Assembly: GCF_010731795.1 (NCBI RefSeq)
Contig: NZ_AP022591.1
Coordinates: 4,836,001-4,900,000, forward strand
Length of the DNA: 64,000 nt
Direction of reading: 5' to 3'
DNA from: Mycolicibacterium celeriflavum
GTDB taxonomy: Bacteria; Actinomycetota; Actinomycetes; Mycobacteriales; Mycobacteriaceae
Shown here: in pieces, positions 9,168-18,047 of the stretch
How the letters are laid out: every line of letters starts with the position of its first letter
Numbering within the stretch: the first letter of the stretch is position 1
The notes under the pieces: model-generated
Told to the model about the DNA's origin: nothing
The model's input: the letters and a program-made list of their open reading frames with translations, nothing else
Databases searched by the model: none
Program-made: the position numbers and the translations under genes

Positions 9168-9296
9168 GTGAGCACGAATGCCAGACAACGACGCCGATGT
9201 CACGAGCAATCCTCACGTATTGGTTTCGGACGGCTAACGATTCGACCGTTCACTGCCGATTGGACGGGCACCTCGACGACCGCTGTGGTGTCGTAG
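9168..9296 (+). other. 42-codon ORF directly after yrbEB, possible mceA remnant
   Basis: GTG follows the yrbEB stop without a gap (TAGGTGAGC), exactly where mceA begins in ordinary mce operons. The encoded peptide starts MSTNARQRRRCHEQSS and runs 42 residues to TAG at 9294-9296. A basic N-terminus would suit the start of an MceA protein, but there is no membrane helix or MCE domain before the stop. I read it as a possible stub left when the downstream mce genes of this yrbE pair were lost; it may equally be chance. Confidence 0.3.
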
Positions 9297-9302
9297 GACT
9301 CG

Positions 9303-9785
9303 ATGTTGGCTCGCACATTGTTGATCGTCGGCGCTGCGGCGGCGTCGTTGCTTCTCGCGCCGACCGCCGTTGCCGCGCCAACGGCGGACGCTCAGGGCTA
9401 TGTCGACTCCACCGCTCGGTGCGCCCCGCCCGACGAGGCGGTGCTCTTCGGCAGCACAGGGTCGTCACGTGTCGCCATCTGCAAGTCGTCCGACGGTGAG
9501 TATGAATACCGCGGCGTGCGAGTCCGCGACGGCGCAAAGTTGATCGTGCCCGCTTCGCCGACGGGCGATGAGTTCACCGCCGAGAACGACGGAATCACCT
9601 ATTTCGTCTCCGAGGATTCGTTGACCATCAGCGCGGGCACCCGGGTGATCCGGGAGGAGCCGATGGTCGACGTTCACGAGGGACAGGTGGATGACACACC
9701 GTCGTCGCCGCCGGCCTCGACGCCGACGCCGACAAATCCGTTGCCGCCACCGCTGCCCGCCGAAGAGGGGCACACCGAGAGCTGA
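9303..9785 (+). CDS. Secreted hypothetical protein with Pro-rich C-terminus
   Basis: 160 residues. A clear Sec signal peptide (MLARTLLIVGAAAASLLLAP, cleavage likely after AVAAP near residue 25) precedes a small domain with two Cys (TARCAPPDEAV and RVAICKSSDGEYEYRG) that could form a disulfide. The domain ends with a beta-rich ENDGITYFVSEDSLTI part. A low-complexity tail (PASTPTPTNPLPPPLPAEEG) follows, as in cell-wall-associated mycobacterial exported proteins. No enzymatic motif recognised. The YEYRGVRVRDGAKLIVPA pattern recalls small mycobacterial secreted proteins of unknown function. Confidence 0.75.
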   Translation: MLARTLLIVGAAAASLLLAPTAVAAPTADAQGYVDSTARCAPPDEAVLFGSTGSSRVAICKSSDGEYEYRGVRVRDGAKLIVPASPTGDEFTAENDGITYFVSEDSLTISAGTRVIREEPMVDVHEGQVDDTPSSPPASTPTPTNPLPPPLPAEEGHTES

Positions 9786-9808
9786 GCGAAACGGTGACTC
9801 GTTCGCTC

Positions 9809-10477
9809 CTACATGCCGAACAGCATCGTCGTCGCGGCCGTCAACGACTGCATCGCCTTGTCCCGCTCGTCGCCCATTCCGACCAGCGCGTCGACAGTCA
9901 GCGGCCCGAGTATCTGGGTCAGCCCGTGACCCTCGCGCCCGAAGAAGCCGGCCATCTCCAGCAGTACCGCGCCGTGGACGATGCTCCACATCCGCCCCGC
10001 CATCACGGCGATGCCGTCGTCGCGGATACGTCCCGCCTCGACCATCCTTCGCACCGCGGTCAACAACGCCTCGAACGACACCGCGAACTCGGCGCGGTCG
10101 GTCGAGCTGCCCGTCACGGTCAGGTCGGCGTGATGGCGGCTCAGCGATTGCGCGGAGGTGCCGAACATCATCTGGTAGCGCTGCGGGTTCTCCAATGCGA
10201 ACTCGCGGTACCGCGCACCCATCACGAGGAAGTCGGTCACGGGATCGTCGGTCACCGGCGCATCCGTCAGCGCCTGGGTGAAGCGCGCGAACGTCTCGCT
10301 GGCGATCGAGTCGATGAGGCCGGTCATGCCGCCGAAGTGCGTGTACACCGCCATCGTCGACGTCCCGGATTCGGCGGCCAGTTTGCGCGCGCTGAGCGCC
10401 GCCAGGCCGTCCCGCTCGAGAATTCGGATGCCGGCCTCGACCAGTTGCTTGGCGGGACTGTCACTCACCCTTGCCAT
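9809..10477 (-). CDS. TetR-family transcriptional regulator
   Basis: 222 residues. An N-terminal helix-turn-helix (about residues 10-55: EAGIRILERDGLAALSARKLA, then SGTSTMAVYTHFGGMTGLI) is the TetR signature. The ligand-binding half includes ALENPQRYQMMFGTS, typical of the TetR_C_33 type. Divergent from the carotenoid-oxygenase gene across 55 bp that contain two ATAAC-N3-GTTAT palindromes. It is therefore likely to repress both itself and that gene. The ligand is unknown; an apocarotenoid or a lignin-type aromatic would be logical (inference). Confidence 0.93.
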   Translation of the reverse strand: MARVSDSPAKQLVEAGIRILERDGLAALSARKLAAESGTSTMAVYTHFGGMTGLIDSIASETFARFTQALTDAPVTDDPVTDFLVMGARYREFALENPQRYQMMFGTSAQSLSRHHADLTVTGSSTDRAEFAVSFEALLTAVRRMVEAGRIRDDGIAVMAGRMWSIVHGAVLLEMAGFFGREGHGLTQILGPLTVDALVGMGDERDKAMQSLTAATTMLFGM

Positions 10478-10483
10478 GGTGCC

Positions 10484-10521
10484 ATAACGGTGTTATACAG
10501 GTCGTGTCATAACACTGTTAT
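10484..10521. promoter_or_regulatory. Pair of palindromic operators for the divergent TetR
   Basis: ATAACGGTGTTAT at 10484-10496 and ATAACACTGTTAT at 10509-10521 share the half-sites ATAAC/GTTAT and are 25 bp apart centre to centre. The second extends to CATAACACTGTTATG. They fill the gap between the TetR start (10477) and the oxygenase start (10533), the usual arrangement for autoregulation. Confidence 0.75.
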
Positions 10522-10532
10522 GGGAGCCCGCG

Positions 10533-11966
10533 ATGACGAACCGCTATCTCGAAGGCGCTTTCGCGCCCCTTACCGAAGAGCACACGCTGACCGACCTCGA
10601 GGTCACCGGCACGATCCCCGAGCACCTCGACGGGCGCTATCTGCGAAATGGGCCGAATCCGGTCGGCGAGCTCAATCCGGAGCTGTACCACTGGTTCATC
10701 GGAGACGGCATGGTGCACGGCATCCGGATCCGCGATGGCAAGGCGGAGTGGTATCGCAACCGCTGGGTCCGCGGTCCGCAGACCGCGAAGGCTCTGGGGG
10801 AGCAGGCGCCATCCGGTCGATTCCCGATCTCCGGTATCGGCGCGAACACCAACGTCATCGGACACGCCGGCAGGACGCTGGCCCTGATCGAATCCGGTGT
10901 CACGAACATGGAACTCACCGACGAGCTTGACACCGTCGGGGCATGCGACTTCGACGGGACACTGACCGGTGGATACACCGCCCACCCCAAGCGTGACCCC
11001 GACACCGGTGAGCTGCACGCCGTTTCGTACAGCATGTATCGCGGCAACACCGTGCAGTACTCGGTGATCGGCGCGGACGGCCGCGCACGACACACGGTCG
11101 ATGTCGAGGTCGCGGGCAGCCCGATGATGCACGACTTCTCCCTGACGGAGAACCACGTTGTGTTCTACGATCTGCCGGTCACGTTCGACGCACGCATGGC
11201 GGTAGAGATGACGGTGCCGCGCGGTCTGCGGCTGGTCTCGCGACTTGTGTTGTCGGCCTTGATCGGTCGGGTGCGAATCCCGGATCCGATCAGCGCTCGG
11301 CAACCGGCGGGTGACGCATCCGACCGTCGGTTCCCCTACTCCTGGAACCCGAGATATCCCGCCCGGGTGGGCGTCATGCCGCGCGACGGCGGCAACGCGG
11401 ACGTGCGCTGGTTCGAGGTCGAGCCCTGCTACGTGTTCCATCCGATGAACGCCTATGACGACGACGGCACCATCGTGCTCGACGTCGTGCGGCATCCGAA
11501 GATGTTCGACACGAACCACCTTGGGCCAGATGAAGGCCCGCCGACACTCGATCGCTGGACTATCGATCTCGCCGACGGCAAGGTCCGCGAATCTCGCGTC
11601 GACGATCGCGGTCAGGAGTTCCCGCGCGTCGACGAACGGCGGGTGGGCAAACGTCACCGCTACGGATATGCGCCGACCGTCGGCGAGGGCGACGGCAGCG
11701 ACACGCTGCTCAAGCATGACTTCGTCGGCGGCGACACCCTGTCTCGGTCCTTCGGCGACGGAAAAGTACTCGGAGAGTTCGTGTTCGAGGCATCCTCACC
11801 GGACGCGGCCGAGGACGACGGCGTGTTGATGGGCTTCGTCTACGACAGTCGGACCGACAGCAGCGACCTCGCGCTGCTCGACGCACGAACCTTGCAGGAC
11901 GTGGCCAGCATCAAGCTTCCGCACCGCATGCCCGCCGGCTTCCACGGCAACTGGGTGTCGACATAG
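10533..11966 (+). CDS. Carotenoid oxygenase family protein (RPE65/CCD-like)
   Basis: Non-haem iron dioxygenase of the carotenoid-cleavage/lignostilbene-dioxygenase family, 477 residues. The N-terminal GRYLRNGPNPVGELN motif is diagnostic. The four iron-binding His are recognisable in TAHPKRDPDTG, SPMMHDFSLTENH, CYVFHPMNAYDDD and the C-terminal AGFHGNWVST. Likely reaction: O2-dependent cleavage of a conjugated C=C bond in a carotenoid, apocarotenoid or stilbene-type compound in the cytoplasm. Probably repressed by the divergent TetR through the two operators just upstream. The glutaminase gene starts 9 bp after its stop. Confidence 0.92.
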   Translation: MTNRYLEGAFAPLTEEHTLTDLEVTGTIPEHLDGRYLRNGPNPVGELNPELYHWFIGDGMVHGIRIRDGKAEWYRNRWVRGPQTAKALGEQAPSGRFPISGIGANTNVIGHAGRTLALIESGVTNMELTDELDTVGACDFDGTLTGGYTAHPKRDPDTGELHAVSYSMYRGNTVQYSVIGADGRARHTVDVEVAGSPMMHDFSLTENHVVFYDLPVTFDARMAVEMTVPRGLRLVSRLVLSALIGRVRIPDPISARQPAGDASDRRFPYSWNPRYPARVGVMPRDGGNADVRWFEVEPCYVFHPMNAYDDDGTIVLDVVRHPKMFDTNHLGPDEGPPTLDRWTIDLADGKVRESRVDDRGQEFPRVDERRVGKRHRYGYAPTVGEGDGSDTLLKHDFVGGDTLSRSFGDGKVLGEFVFEASSPDAAEDDGVLMGFVYDSRTDSSDLALLDARTLQDVASIKLPHRMPAGFHGNWVST

Positions 11967-11975
11967 GATCGGTCC

Positions 11976-13262
11976 ATGGCCGAACTGGTGCAGCGATACC
12001 TGGACCAGATTCTCGCGGAGCACGCCGACGATACTGGCGGCGCACTGGCCGACTACATTCCCGAACTGACTCGGGTCGACCCCGACGGATTCGGCTTGTC
12101 GCTGTCACTGGCGGACGGCTATGTATACGAATCCCGCGACACCGCCCTCGAATTCACCATCCAGTCAGTGTCCAAGCCCTTCACCTATGCCCTCGCACTC
12201 GACCGCCTCGGCTTCGATGCCGTCGACGCCAAGATCGGCGTGGAACCCTCCGGCGAAGCGTTCAACGAGATCAGCGTCGACGAAACCACCAAGGCGCCGA
12301 AGAACCCGATGATCAACGCCGGCGCCATCGCGGCCGTCTCTCTGGTACCCGGCACCTCCGCCGACGAGCGGTTCGACCAGATCCGCGACTTCTATTCGGC
12401 GTGTGCGGGTCGTGAGCTGACGGTCGACGACGACATCTACCCGTCGGAGAAGGCGACCGGAAGCCGGAACCGCGCGATCGCTTACATGTTGCAGAGTTTC
12501 GGCGTGCTCGACGGTGATCCCGATGAGATCCTCGACGTCTACTTTCGTCAATGCTCGATCAAGGTGACGACCACCGATCTGGCCCAGATGGCCGCCACCC
12601 TTGCGCGCGGCGGCATCGACCCGGTGTGGGGACGGCGAGTGGCTGCCGCGGCAGTGGTCCAGCGGACGCTGAGCGTGATGGTCACCTGCGGCATGTACGA
12701 CGCGGCGGGGGACTGGGTCAGCGCCGTCGGCATGCCGGCGAAGAGCGGCGTCGGCGGCGGAATCGCGGCCGTGTTGCCCGCTCAGCTCGGAATCGGGGTC
12801 TACTCACCGCTGCTGGACGACAAGGGCAACAGCGTGCGGGGGGTGAAGGTGTGCCGCGATCTGTCGGCCGGCCTCGGACTGCACTTCCTTTCGGTCACCC
12901 GCGAAGCCCGCTCGACGATCCGGGACGCGTACGACGCCGCTGCAGGTGTCCGGATCTACGAACTGCACGGTGATCTCCTGTTCGCCGGCGCCGAACAGGT
13001 GCTGCGCACCGTTGACGAGGAGTGCGACGGTTTCGACGTGGCCATCCTGGAGTTGTCGAGGGTCGACGACGTCAACGATGCCGCCCGCCGGATGCTCGCC
13101 GGCATGCACGAGTCGCTCACTGCCGCAGGCAAAGAGGGTTACGTCGTGGATCCCGACGGCACATTGGCCGCCACTGATGCCGCGCAGGCCAGAGTGTTCG
13201 GCACCCTCGACGGCGCGTTGCGCGCCGCGCAGAGTTTCCAGCGAACAAGCTCAGGCGGGTGA
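11976..13262 (+). CDS. glsA: Glutaminase A with C-terminal STAS domain
   Basis: 428 residues; hydrolyses L-glutamine to glutamate and ammonia. The N-terminal ~300 residues are a serine-dependent glutaminase of the beta-lactamase-like fold: catalytic SxxK in TIQSVSKPFTYAL, then NPMINAGAIAAVSLV, and SGVGGGIAAVLP. The C-terminal ~110 residues form a STAS/anti-sigma-antagonist-like domain (YELHGDLLFAGAEQV, VAILELSRVDDVND). This fusion is known in actinobacterial GlsA. The 3' end overlaps the convergent cyclase by 12 bp. Confidence 0.93.
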   Translation: MAELVQRYLDQILAEHADDTGGALADYIPELTRVDPDGFGLSLSLADGYVYESRDTALEFTIQSVSKPFTYALALDRLGFDAVDAKIGVEPSGEAFNEISVDETTKAPKNPMINAGAIAAVSLVPGTSADERFDQIRDFYSACAGRELTVDDDIYPSEKATGSRNRAIAYMLQSFGVLDGDPDEILDVYFRQCSIKVTTTDLAQMAATLARGGIDPVWGRRVAAAAVVQRTLSVMVTCGMYDAAGDWVSAVGMPAKSGVGGGIAAVLPAQLGIGVYSPLLDDKGNSVRGVKVCRDLSAGLGLHFLSVTREARSTIRDAYDAAAGVRIYELHGDLLFAGAEQVLRTVDEECDGFDVAILELSRVDDVNDAARRMLAGMHESLTAAGKEGYVVDPDGTLAATDAAQARVFGTLDGALRAAQSFQRTSSGG

Positions 13263-14855
13263 CGCCAGCCGGGTCGGCTCGTCGTGTCCGCGCAACGTCA
13301 CCTCGTCGCCGAGCGTCCAATGAGCGCGCTCGGTTTCGCTCGCGCCGGTGACCGCATCGGATGAGGCGAGCAGGTGCCCGGCGGTTTCCTTGGCCAGTTC
13401 GCACAGCCGCGCCGCCTCGTTGACGGGTTCACCAATCACGGTGTACTCGAAGCGTTCCCTGGCCCCGACGTTGCCCGCGACCGCCTCGCCGGCCGCCACC
13501 CCGATGCCCGCCTCGCATTCGGGCACCTCCTCATGAATCCGGCGCGCGATCGACCGACCGGCGGCCAGCGCTGAATCCTCCGGATTGGCGAGGGGCAGCG
13601 GAGCGCCGAACACGGCCAGCGCTCCGTCACCCTCGAATTTGTTGACGAAGCCGTGGTGGCGGTCGACCTCCTCGACGATCACCGTGAAGAACCGGTTCAG
13701 CAGGTCGACGACCTCGGTCGCGCGGCGGGCCGTCACCAACTGCGTCGAGCCGATGATGTCGACGAAGATCACCGCGACATGGCGTTCCTCGCCACCGAGT
13801 TCCAGACGTTGCTTCTCCGCGGCCGCGGCGACGTCGCGGCCGACATGGCGGCCGAACAGATCGCGCACGCGTTCGCGTTCCTTCAGCCCGTCGACCATCG
13901 AGTTGAATCCCCGCTGCAACTCGCCGAGTTCGGTGCCGTCGAACACCACCAGGTTGCAGTCCAGGTCGCCCTGCTCCACGCGCTGCATTGCCGAGCGCAC
14001 CACCCGCACCGGGGTTGCCGTCAGCCACGACAACAGCAACATCAGTATCAGTCCGAAGGCCAGCGCCACCACCGCGATGATCATCACCGCGACCGCGAAC
14101 TGTGTCGCGGTGAGATTCTGCAACGACAGCGCGAAGACCGCGAGAAGAAGGATGCCCAACACAGGCACGCCGGAGCTGAGCAACCAGACAGTCATGGTCC
14201 GGCCCATGACGCCGTGCGCCAACCGGCGTGGCGGCCGGCCCGCCTCGAGCGCCTGAGCGGCGACGGGCCGCAGTGCGAACTCGGTGATGAGATAGCAGCC
14301 GGTGGCCACGACGATGCCGGGAAACCCGACTGCGAGCAGGAAGCGCGGGATGAACGCGGAGTCCTGCAGGCCGTACAACAACGTCAGCAGTGCCGTGCCG
14401 ATGCCCCACAGCAGGAGCAGCCTCTTCGCCACATGCCACGGAGCGAGGAAGACATTGTGCTGATCGGCCCGGGTGGGGGCGCGGTCGGCGATGGCCCATC
14501 GAAGCGAATTCACGGTGCGAGAGGTGATCCACCAGGTGCCTACCACCAGGGCAACCAACATGTACGCGGGAACGACGCCCCAGGTCAACCATGCCGGCGC
14601 GTCGGTGAAGACGCTCGGCACCGGAATGGCGACCCCGTTGAGCAGTAGCGACACGGCGATGCCGAGGATGTTGGTGAACAGAAGGAGGAACGTCAGGATC
14701 ACCTGGATGCGGATGCGTCGGCGCCGCTGACTTTCCTCCGGTTTGCCGAGTAACCATGACCCGTATTCGGGGGTGTCTGGTATCCGCCCGCTCTGCCGCG
14801 TCACCTTCTCGAGGACAAGACCGAGTCGCTGAGGAACGGTCTTCTTGGCGGTCAT
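13251..14855 (-). CDS. Membrane HAMP-class III adenylate/guanylate cyclase
   Basis: 534 residues, similar in layout to the Rv1318c-Rv1320c group. Six hydrophobic segments lie in the N-terminal half (e.g. VILTFLLLFTNILGIAVSLLL), then a HAMP region (ATPVRVVRSAMQRVEQGDLD), and a class III cyclase domain from about residue 350. Metal Asp in VAVIFVDIIGST, substrate Lys and second Asp in NKFEGDGALAVFGAP, transition-state Asn/Arg in PVNEAARL. The adenine-specifying position is Glu (TVIGEPVNEA) rather than the usual Asp, unlike the second cyclase in this window. Converts ATP to cAMP; signal unknown. Confidence 0.93.
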   Translation of the reverse strand: MTAKKTVPQRLGLVLEKVTRQSGRIPDTPEYGSWLLGKPEESQRRRRIRIQVILTFLLLFTNILGIAVSLLLNGVAIPVPSVFTDAPAWLTWGVVPAYMLVALVVGTWWITSRTVNSLRWAIADRAPTRADQHNVFLAPWHVAKRLLLLWGIGTALLTLLYGLQDSAFIPRFLLAVGFPGIVVATGCYLITEFALRPVAAQALEAGRPPRRLAHGVMGRTMTVWLLSSGVPVLGILLLAVFALSLQNLTATQFAVAVMIIAVVALAFGLILMLLLSWLTATPVRVVRSAMQRVEQGDLDCNLVVFDGTELGELQRGFNSMVDGLKERERVRDLFGRHVGRDVAAAAEKQRLELGGEERHVAVIFVDIIGSTQLVTARRATEVVDLLNRFFTVIVEEVDRHHGFVNKFEGDGALAVFGAPLPLANPEDSALAAGRSIARRIHEEVPECEAGIGVAAGEAVAGNVGARERFEYTVIGEPVNEAARLCELAKETAGHLLASSDAVTGASETERAHWTLGDEVTLRGHDEPTRLASPA

Positions 14856-14900
14856 TGTGGCTAGAGCCTAATTCGCCGAACCGGCGCCTAAGGTGGTCGG

Positions 14901-15572
14901 GTGCGTCTCGTGATCGCCCAATGCACTGTCGACTACGTCGGACGCCTGACCGCACATCTGCCTTCGGCGCGGCGACTGCTGCTGGTCAAGGCGGATGGTT
15001 CGGTGAGCGTGCACGCCGACGACCGCGCCTACAAACCGTTGAACTGGATGACTCCGCCGTGCCGACTCACCGAGGACAACTCCGGGCCGGTTCCCGTCTG
15101 GGTGGTCGAGAACAAGGCCGGAGAGCAGCTGCGGATCACCGTCGAGGACATCGAACACGACTCCAGCCACGAACTCGGCGTCGATCCGGGCCTGGTTAAG
15201 GACGGCGTCGAAGCGCATCTTCAGGAGTTGTTGGCCGAGCACGTCGAGCTGCTGGGCGCGGGGTACACGCTGGTGCGACGCGAGTACATGACCGCGATCG
15301 GTCCCGTGGACCTGCTGTGTCGCGACGGCAACGGCGGGTCGGTCGCCGTCGAGATCAAGCGCCGCGGCGAGATCGACGGCGTCGAGCAGCTCAGCCGCTA
15401 CCTCGAGCTGCTCAACCGCGACAGCCTGCTGGCCCCGGTGGCGGGCATCTTCGCGGCCCAGCAGATCAAGCCGCAGGCCCGCACGCTGGCCACCGACCGC
15501 GGTATCCGCTGTGTGACGTTGGACTACGACAAGATGCGCGGCATGGACAGCGACGAGTTCCGGCTGTTCTGA
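14901..15572 (+). CDS. nucS: Mismatch-specific endonuclease NucS/EndoMS
   Basis: 223 residues, full length. Performs the non-canonical mismatch repair of actinobacteria lacking MutS/MutL. The N-terminal dimerisation/DNA-binding part begins MRLVIAQCTVDYVGRLTAHL. The C-terminal PD-(D/E)xK nuclease core shows GPVDLLCRDGNGG followed by VAVEIKRRGEIDGVEQ. The extreme C-terminus EFRLF resembles the peptide that docks NucS on the beta sliding clamp. Start is GTG at 14901. The stop overlaps the next gene (TGATG). Position matches Rv1321. Confidence 0.97.
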   Translation: MRLVIAQCTVDYVGRLTAHLPSARRLLLVKADGSVSVHADDRAYKPLNWMTPPCRLTEDNSGPVPVWVVENKAGEQLRITVEDIEHDSSHELGVDPGLVKDGVEAHLQELLAEHVELLGAGYTLVRREYMTAIGPVDLLCRDGNGGSVAVEIKRRGEIDGVEQLSRYLELLNRDSLLAPVAGIFAAQQIKPQARTLATDRGIRCVTLDYDKMRGMDSDEFRLF

Positions 15573-15865
15573 TGGTTCGCAAGCGCCGGCGTCAACGTCC
15601 TGAGCGGCCGGCGCCCATGCCTGCGCCGCGCCGCGTGGAAACCGGACCCGACGGCTACGAGTACGAGGTCCGGCCGGTAGCGGCGGCGCGTGCCGTCAAG
15701 TCATACCGTTGTCCCGGTTGTGACCACGAGATCCGGCCCGGGACAGCACATCTGGTGGTGTTACCCGCCGATATGGGGGAGCGGGCGCTCGATGAGCGGC
15801 GGCATTGGCACACCGCGTGCTGGACGCACCGGGCCACGCGCAGCCCGACCCGCAAATGGTCCTAG
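15572..15865 (+). CDS. Small zinc-finger-like protein downstream of nucS
   Basis: 97 residues, ATG overlapping the nucS TGA. Basic N-terminus (MVRKRRRQRPERPAP), then GYEYEVRPV and a CPGCDHEIRPGTAH motif followed by RRHWHTACWTHR: a CxxC plus His/Cys pattern that could hold zinc. Conserved next to nucS in mycobacteria (Rv1322-like position). Function unknown; coupling with nucS suggests a DNA-related role, which is inference. Confidence 0.8.
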   Translation: MVRKRRRQRPERPAPMPAPRRVETGPDGYEYEVRPVAAARAVKSYRCPGCDHEIRPGTAHLVVLPADMGERALDERRHWHTACWTHRATRSPTRKWS

Positions 15866-16341
15866 TGGTCGTGCCCGTCGGCAGCCGGCTCCACGAGCTC
15901 GATGAGGACGCCGCCGGAGTCCTTCGGGTGGATGAAGTTGATTCGCGAGTTCGCCGTGCCGCGCCGCGGCGCGTCGTACAGCAGCCGCACGCCCTCGTCA
16001 CGCAGACGCTCGCTGAGCGCATCGATGTCACTGGTGCGATAGGCCAACTGCTGAAGACCGGGACCGCGCTTGTCGATGAACTTCGCGATCGTCGAGGTCT
16101 CGTCCAGCGGGGCCATCAGCTGGACCTGCGCGCTGCCGACCGGAGCGCCGCGCACCGAGAGCATGGCCTCGCGCACGCCTTGATCCTCGTTGACCTCCTC
16201 GTGCAGCACGATCATCCCGAGGTGGTCGTGGTACCACTTGATCGCGGCATCCAGATCCGGCACCGCGATCCCCACGTGATCGATCGCCGTCACGAGTGCG
16301 CTCGCGAGCGCCGGACGTGCGTCTACGTGTTCAGTGGTCAT
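15862..16341 (-). CDS. Methylmalonyl-CoA epimerase
   Basis: 159 residues starting MTTEHVDARPALASALVTA; an upstream in-frame ATG at 16434 would add 31 residues with no family similarity. Interconverts (2R)- and (2S)-methylmalonyl-CoA in propionate/odd-chain/cholesterol-carbon metabolism. VOC (glyoxalase) fold with metal ligands in AIDHVGIAVPD, AQVQLMAP and VLIELVEP. Corresponds to Rv1322A beside fadA4. Divergent from the thiolase across ~84 bp; the 3' end overlaps the small zinc protein by four bases. Confidence 0.94.
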   Translation of the reverse strand: MTTEHVDARPALASALVTAIDHVGIAVPDLDAAIKWYHDHLGMIVLHEEVNEDQGVREAMLSVRGAPVGSAQVQLMAPLDETSTIAKFIDKRGPGLQQLAYRTSDIDALSERLRDEGVRLLYDAPRRGTANSRINFIHPKDSGGVLIELVEPAADGHDH

Positions 16342-16424
16342 AACGTAACGGTAACCTTGAGACAGATGTTTGCGGAATGTGTCATGGACCACATATCGAT
16401 ATACCCAGTTTCCGGAGGTACCAA

Positions 16425-17606
16425 ATGACGACATCGGTGATCGTTGCTGGAGCGCGCACTCCGGTCGGCAAGCTGATGGGCTCGCTGAAGGACTTCTCGG
16501 GCAGCGACCTCGGGGGCCTCGCGATCAAGGGTGCCCTGGAGAAGGCCAATGTGCCCGCCTCGGCCGTCGAGTACGTGATCATGGGCCAGGTCCTCACGGC
16601 CGGTGCCGGGCAGATGCCTGCGAGGCAGGCCGCGGTGGCCGCCGGAATCGGCTGGGATGTGCCGGCGCTGACCATCAACAAGATGTGCCTGTCGGGCATC
16701 GACGCGATCGCCCTCGCCGACCAGCTGATTCGCGCCGGCGAGTTCGACGTCGTCGTGGCCGGTGGCCAGGAGTCGATGACCCAGGCGCCGCACCTGCTGA
16801 TGAACAGTCGGTCGGGCTACAAGTACGGCGACGTCACCGTGCTCGACCACATGGCCTACGACGGTCTGCACGACGTGTTCACCGATCAGCCGATGGGCGC
16901 GCTAACCGAACAGCGCAACGACGCCGATCGGTTCACCCGCGCCGAACAGGACGAGTTCGCCGCCCGGTCGCACCAGAAGGCCGCCGCCGCCTGGAAGGAC
17001 GGCGTCTATGCCGACGAGGTGGTGCCGGTGCACATCCCGCAGCGCAAGGGCGACCCGCTGGAGTTCAACGAGGACGAAGGCATCCGCGCCAACACCACCG
17101 CCGAGTCGCTCTCCGGTCTCAAACCGGCATTCCGCAAAGACGGCACCATCACGGCCGGGTCGGCCTCGCAGATCTCCGACGGCGCCTGCGCGGTCGTCGT
17201 AATGAACAAGGCCAAGGCCGAGGAGCTGGGGCTGAGCTGGTTGGCGGAAATCGGCGCCCACGGCGTGGTCGCCGGTCCGGACTCCACCTTGCAGTCGCAA
17301 CCGGCCAATGCCATCAGGAAAGCCATTGCTCGCGAGGGGATTTCGCTAGGTCAGCTGGACGTCATCGAGATCAACGAGGCGTTCTCCGCGGTCGCCTTGG
17401 CCTCGACGAAGGAGCTGGGGGTCGACCCGGAGAAGGTCAACGTCAACGGCGGCGCGATCGCGATCGGGCATCCGATCGGCATGTCGGGCGCGCGGATCAC
17501 CCTGCACGCCGCCCTCGAGTTGGCCCGGCGCGGGTCCGGCTACGCCGTGGCCGCGCTGTGCGGCGCGGGCGGTCAGGGCGACGCGCTGATCCTGCGTGCG
17601 CCGTAG
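16425..17606 (+). CDS. fadA4: Acetyl-CoA C-acetyltransferase (thiolase)
   Basis: 393 residues. The ATG at 16425 has GGAGG 7 bases upstream; an earlier in-frame ATG lacks this and adds non-homologous residues. Thiolase II chemistry: acetoacetyl-CoA synthesis/cleavage. Nucleophilic Cys in INKMCLSGIDAIAL, EINEAFSAVAL, catalytic His in AIGHPIGMSGARI and second Cys in ALCGAGGQGDAL are all present. Synteny with Rv1323 supports fadA4. Upstream, CATAACGTAACGGTAACC (about 16339-16356) lies in the gap shared with the epimerase and could be regulatory. Confidence 0.95.
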   Translation: MTTSVIVAGARTPVGKLMGSLKDFSGSDLGGLAIKGALEKANVPASAVEYVIMGQVLTAGAGQMPARQAAVAAGIGWDVPALTINKMCLSGIDAIALADQLIRAGEFDVVVAGGQESMTQAPHLLMNSRSGYKYGDVTVLDHMAYDGLHDVFTDQPMGALTEQRNDADRFTRAEQDEFAARSHQKAAAAWKDGVYADEVVPVHIPQRKGDPLEFNEDEGIRANTTAESLSGLKPAFRKDGTITAGSASQISDGACAVVVMNKAKAEELGLSWLAEIGAHGVVAGPDSTLQSQPANAIRKAIAREGISLGQLDVIEINEAFSAVALASTKELGVDPEKVNVNGGAIAIGHPIGMSGARITLHAALELARRGSGYAVAALCGAGGQGDALILRAP

Positions 17607-17650
17607 TCCTCTACGACGTCGCGTAGTAATCATTCCGGTTTTCGTGCACA

Positions 17651-18034
17651 ATGGCGGCCATGACTGGCGCTTTTGATCTGCGGTCCATTGCCGGATGGTT
17701 CCGTCTCGTCGCCTTGCTGGAGGCGTTGAGCTGGGTTGGACTGCTGACCGGCATGTACTTCAAGTACGTCGGCACCCCGCGAACCGAGGTCGGGGTGCAG
17801 GTGTTCGGCATGGCGCACGGGCTGATCTTCGTCGGCTTCGTCGCGGTGGGCCTGCTGGTCGGCATCACCTCCAAGTGGGCGCCCGGCACGTGGCTGCTGG
17901 CGATACTGGCGAGCATCGTGCCGCTGGCGAGTGTGATCTTCGTCATCTGGGCGGATCGAACCGGCCGGATGGGCGTCGTGCCCGCTGGCGCGGCCATGTC
18001 GCAACCGGGGCGGTCAATCCCCGAAACGACGTGA
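17651..18034 (+). CDS. DUF3817 integral membrane protein
   Basis: 127 residues, or 124 if ATG at 17660 (MTGAFDLRS) is used; both are in frame and neither has a strong ribosome site. Three hydrophobic segments (FRLVALLEALSWVGLLTGM, GMAHGLIFVGFVAVGLLVG, TWLLAILASIVPLASVIFV) and the DUF3817 features R-x3-E in the first helix and a conserved HG in the second. Function unknown. A second DUF3817 gene is at 41745-42077. Confidence 0.85.
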   Translation: MAAMTGAFDLRSIAGWFRLVALLEALSWVGLLTGMYFKYVGTPRTEVGVQVFGMAHGLIFVGFVAVGLLVGITSKWAPGTWLLAILASIVPLASVIFVIWADRTGRMGVVPAGAAMSQPGRSIPETT

Positions 18035-18047
18035 CAAACTTGACCAC

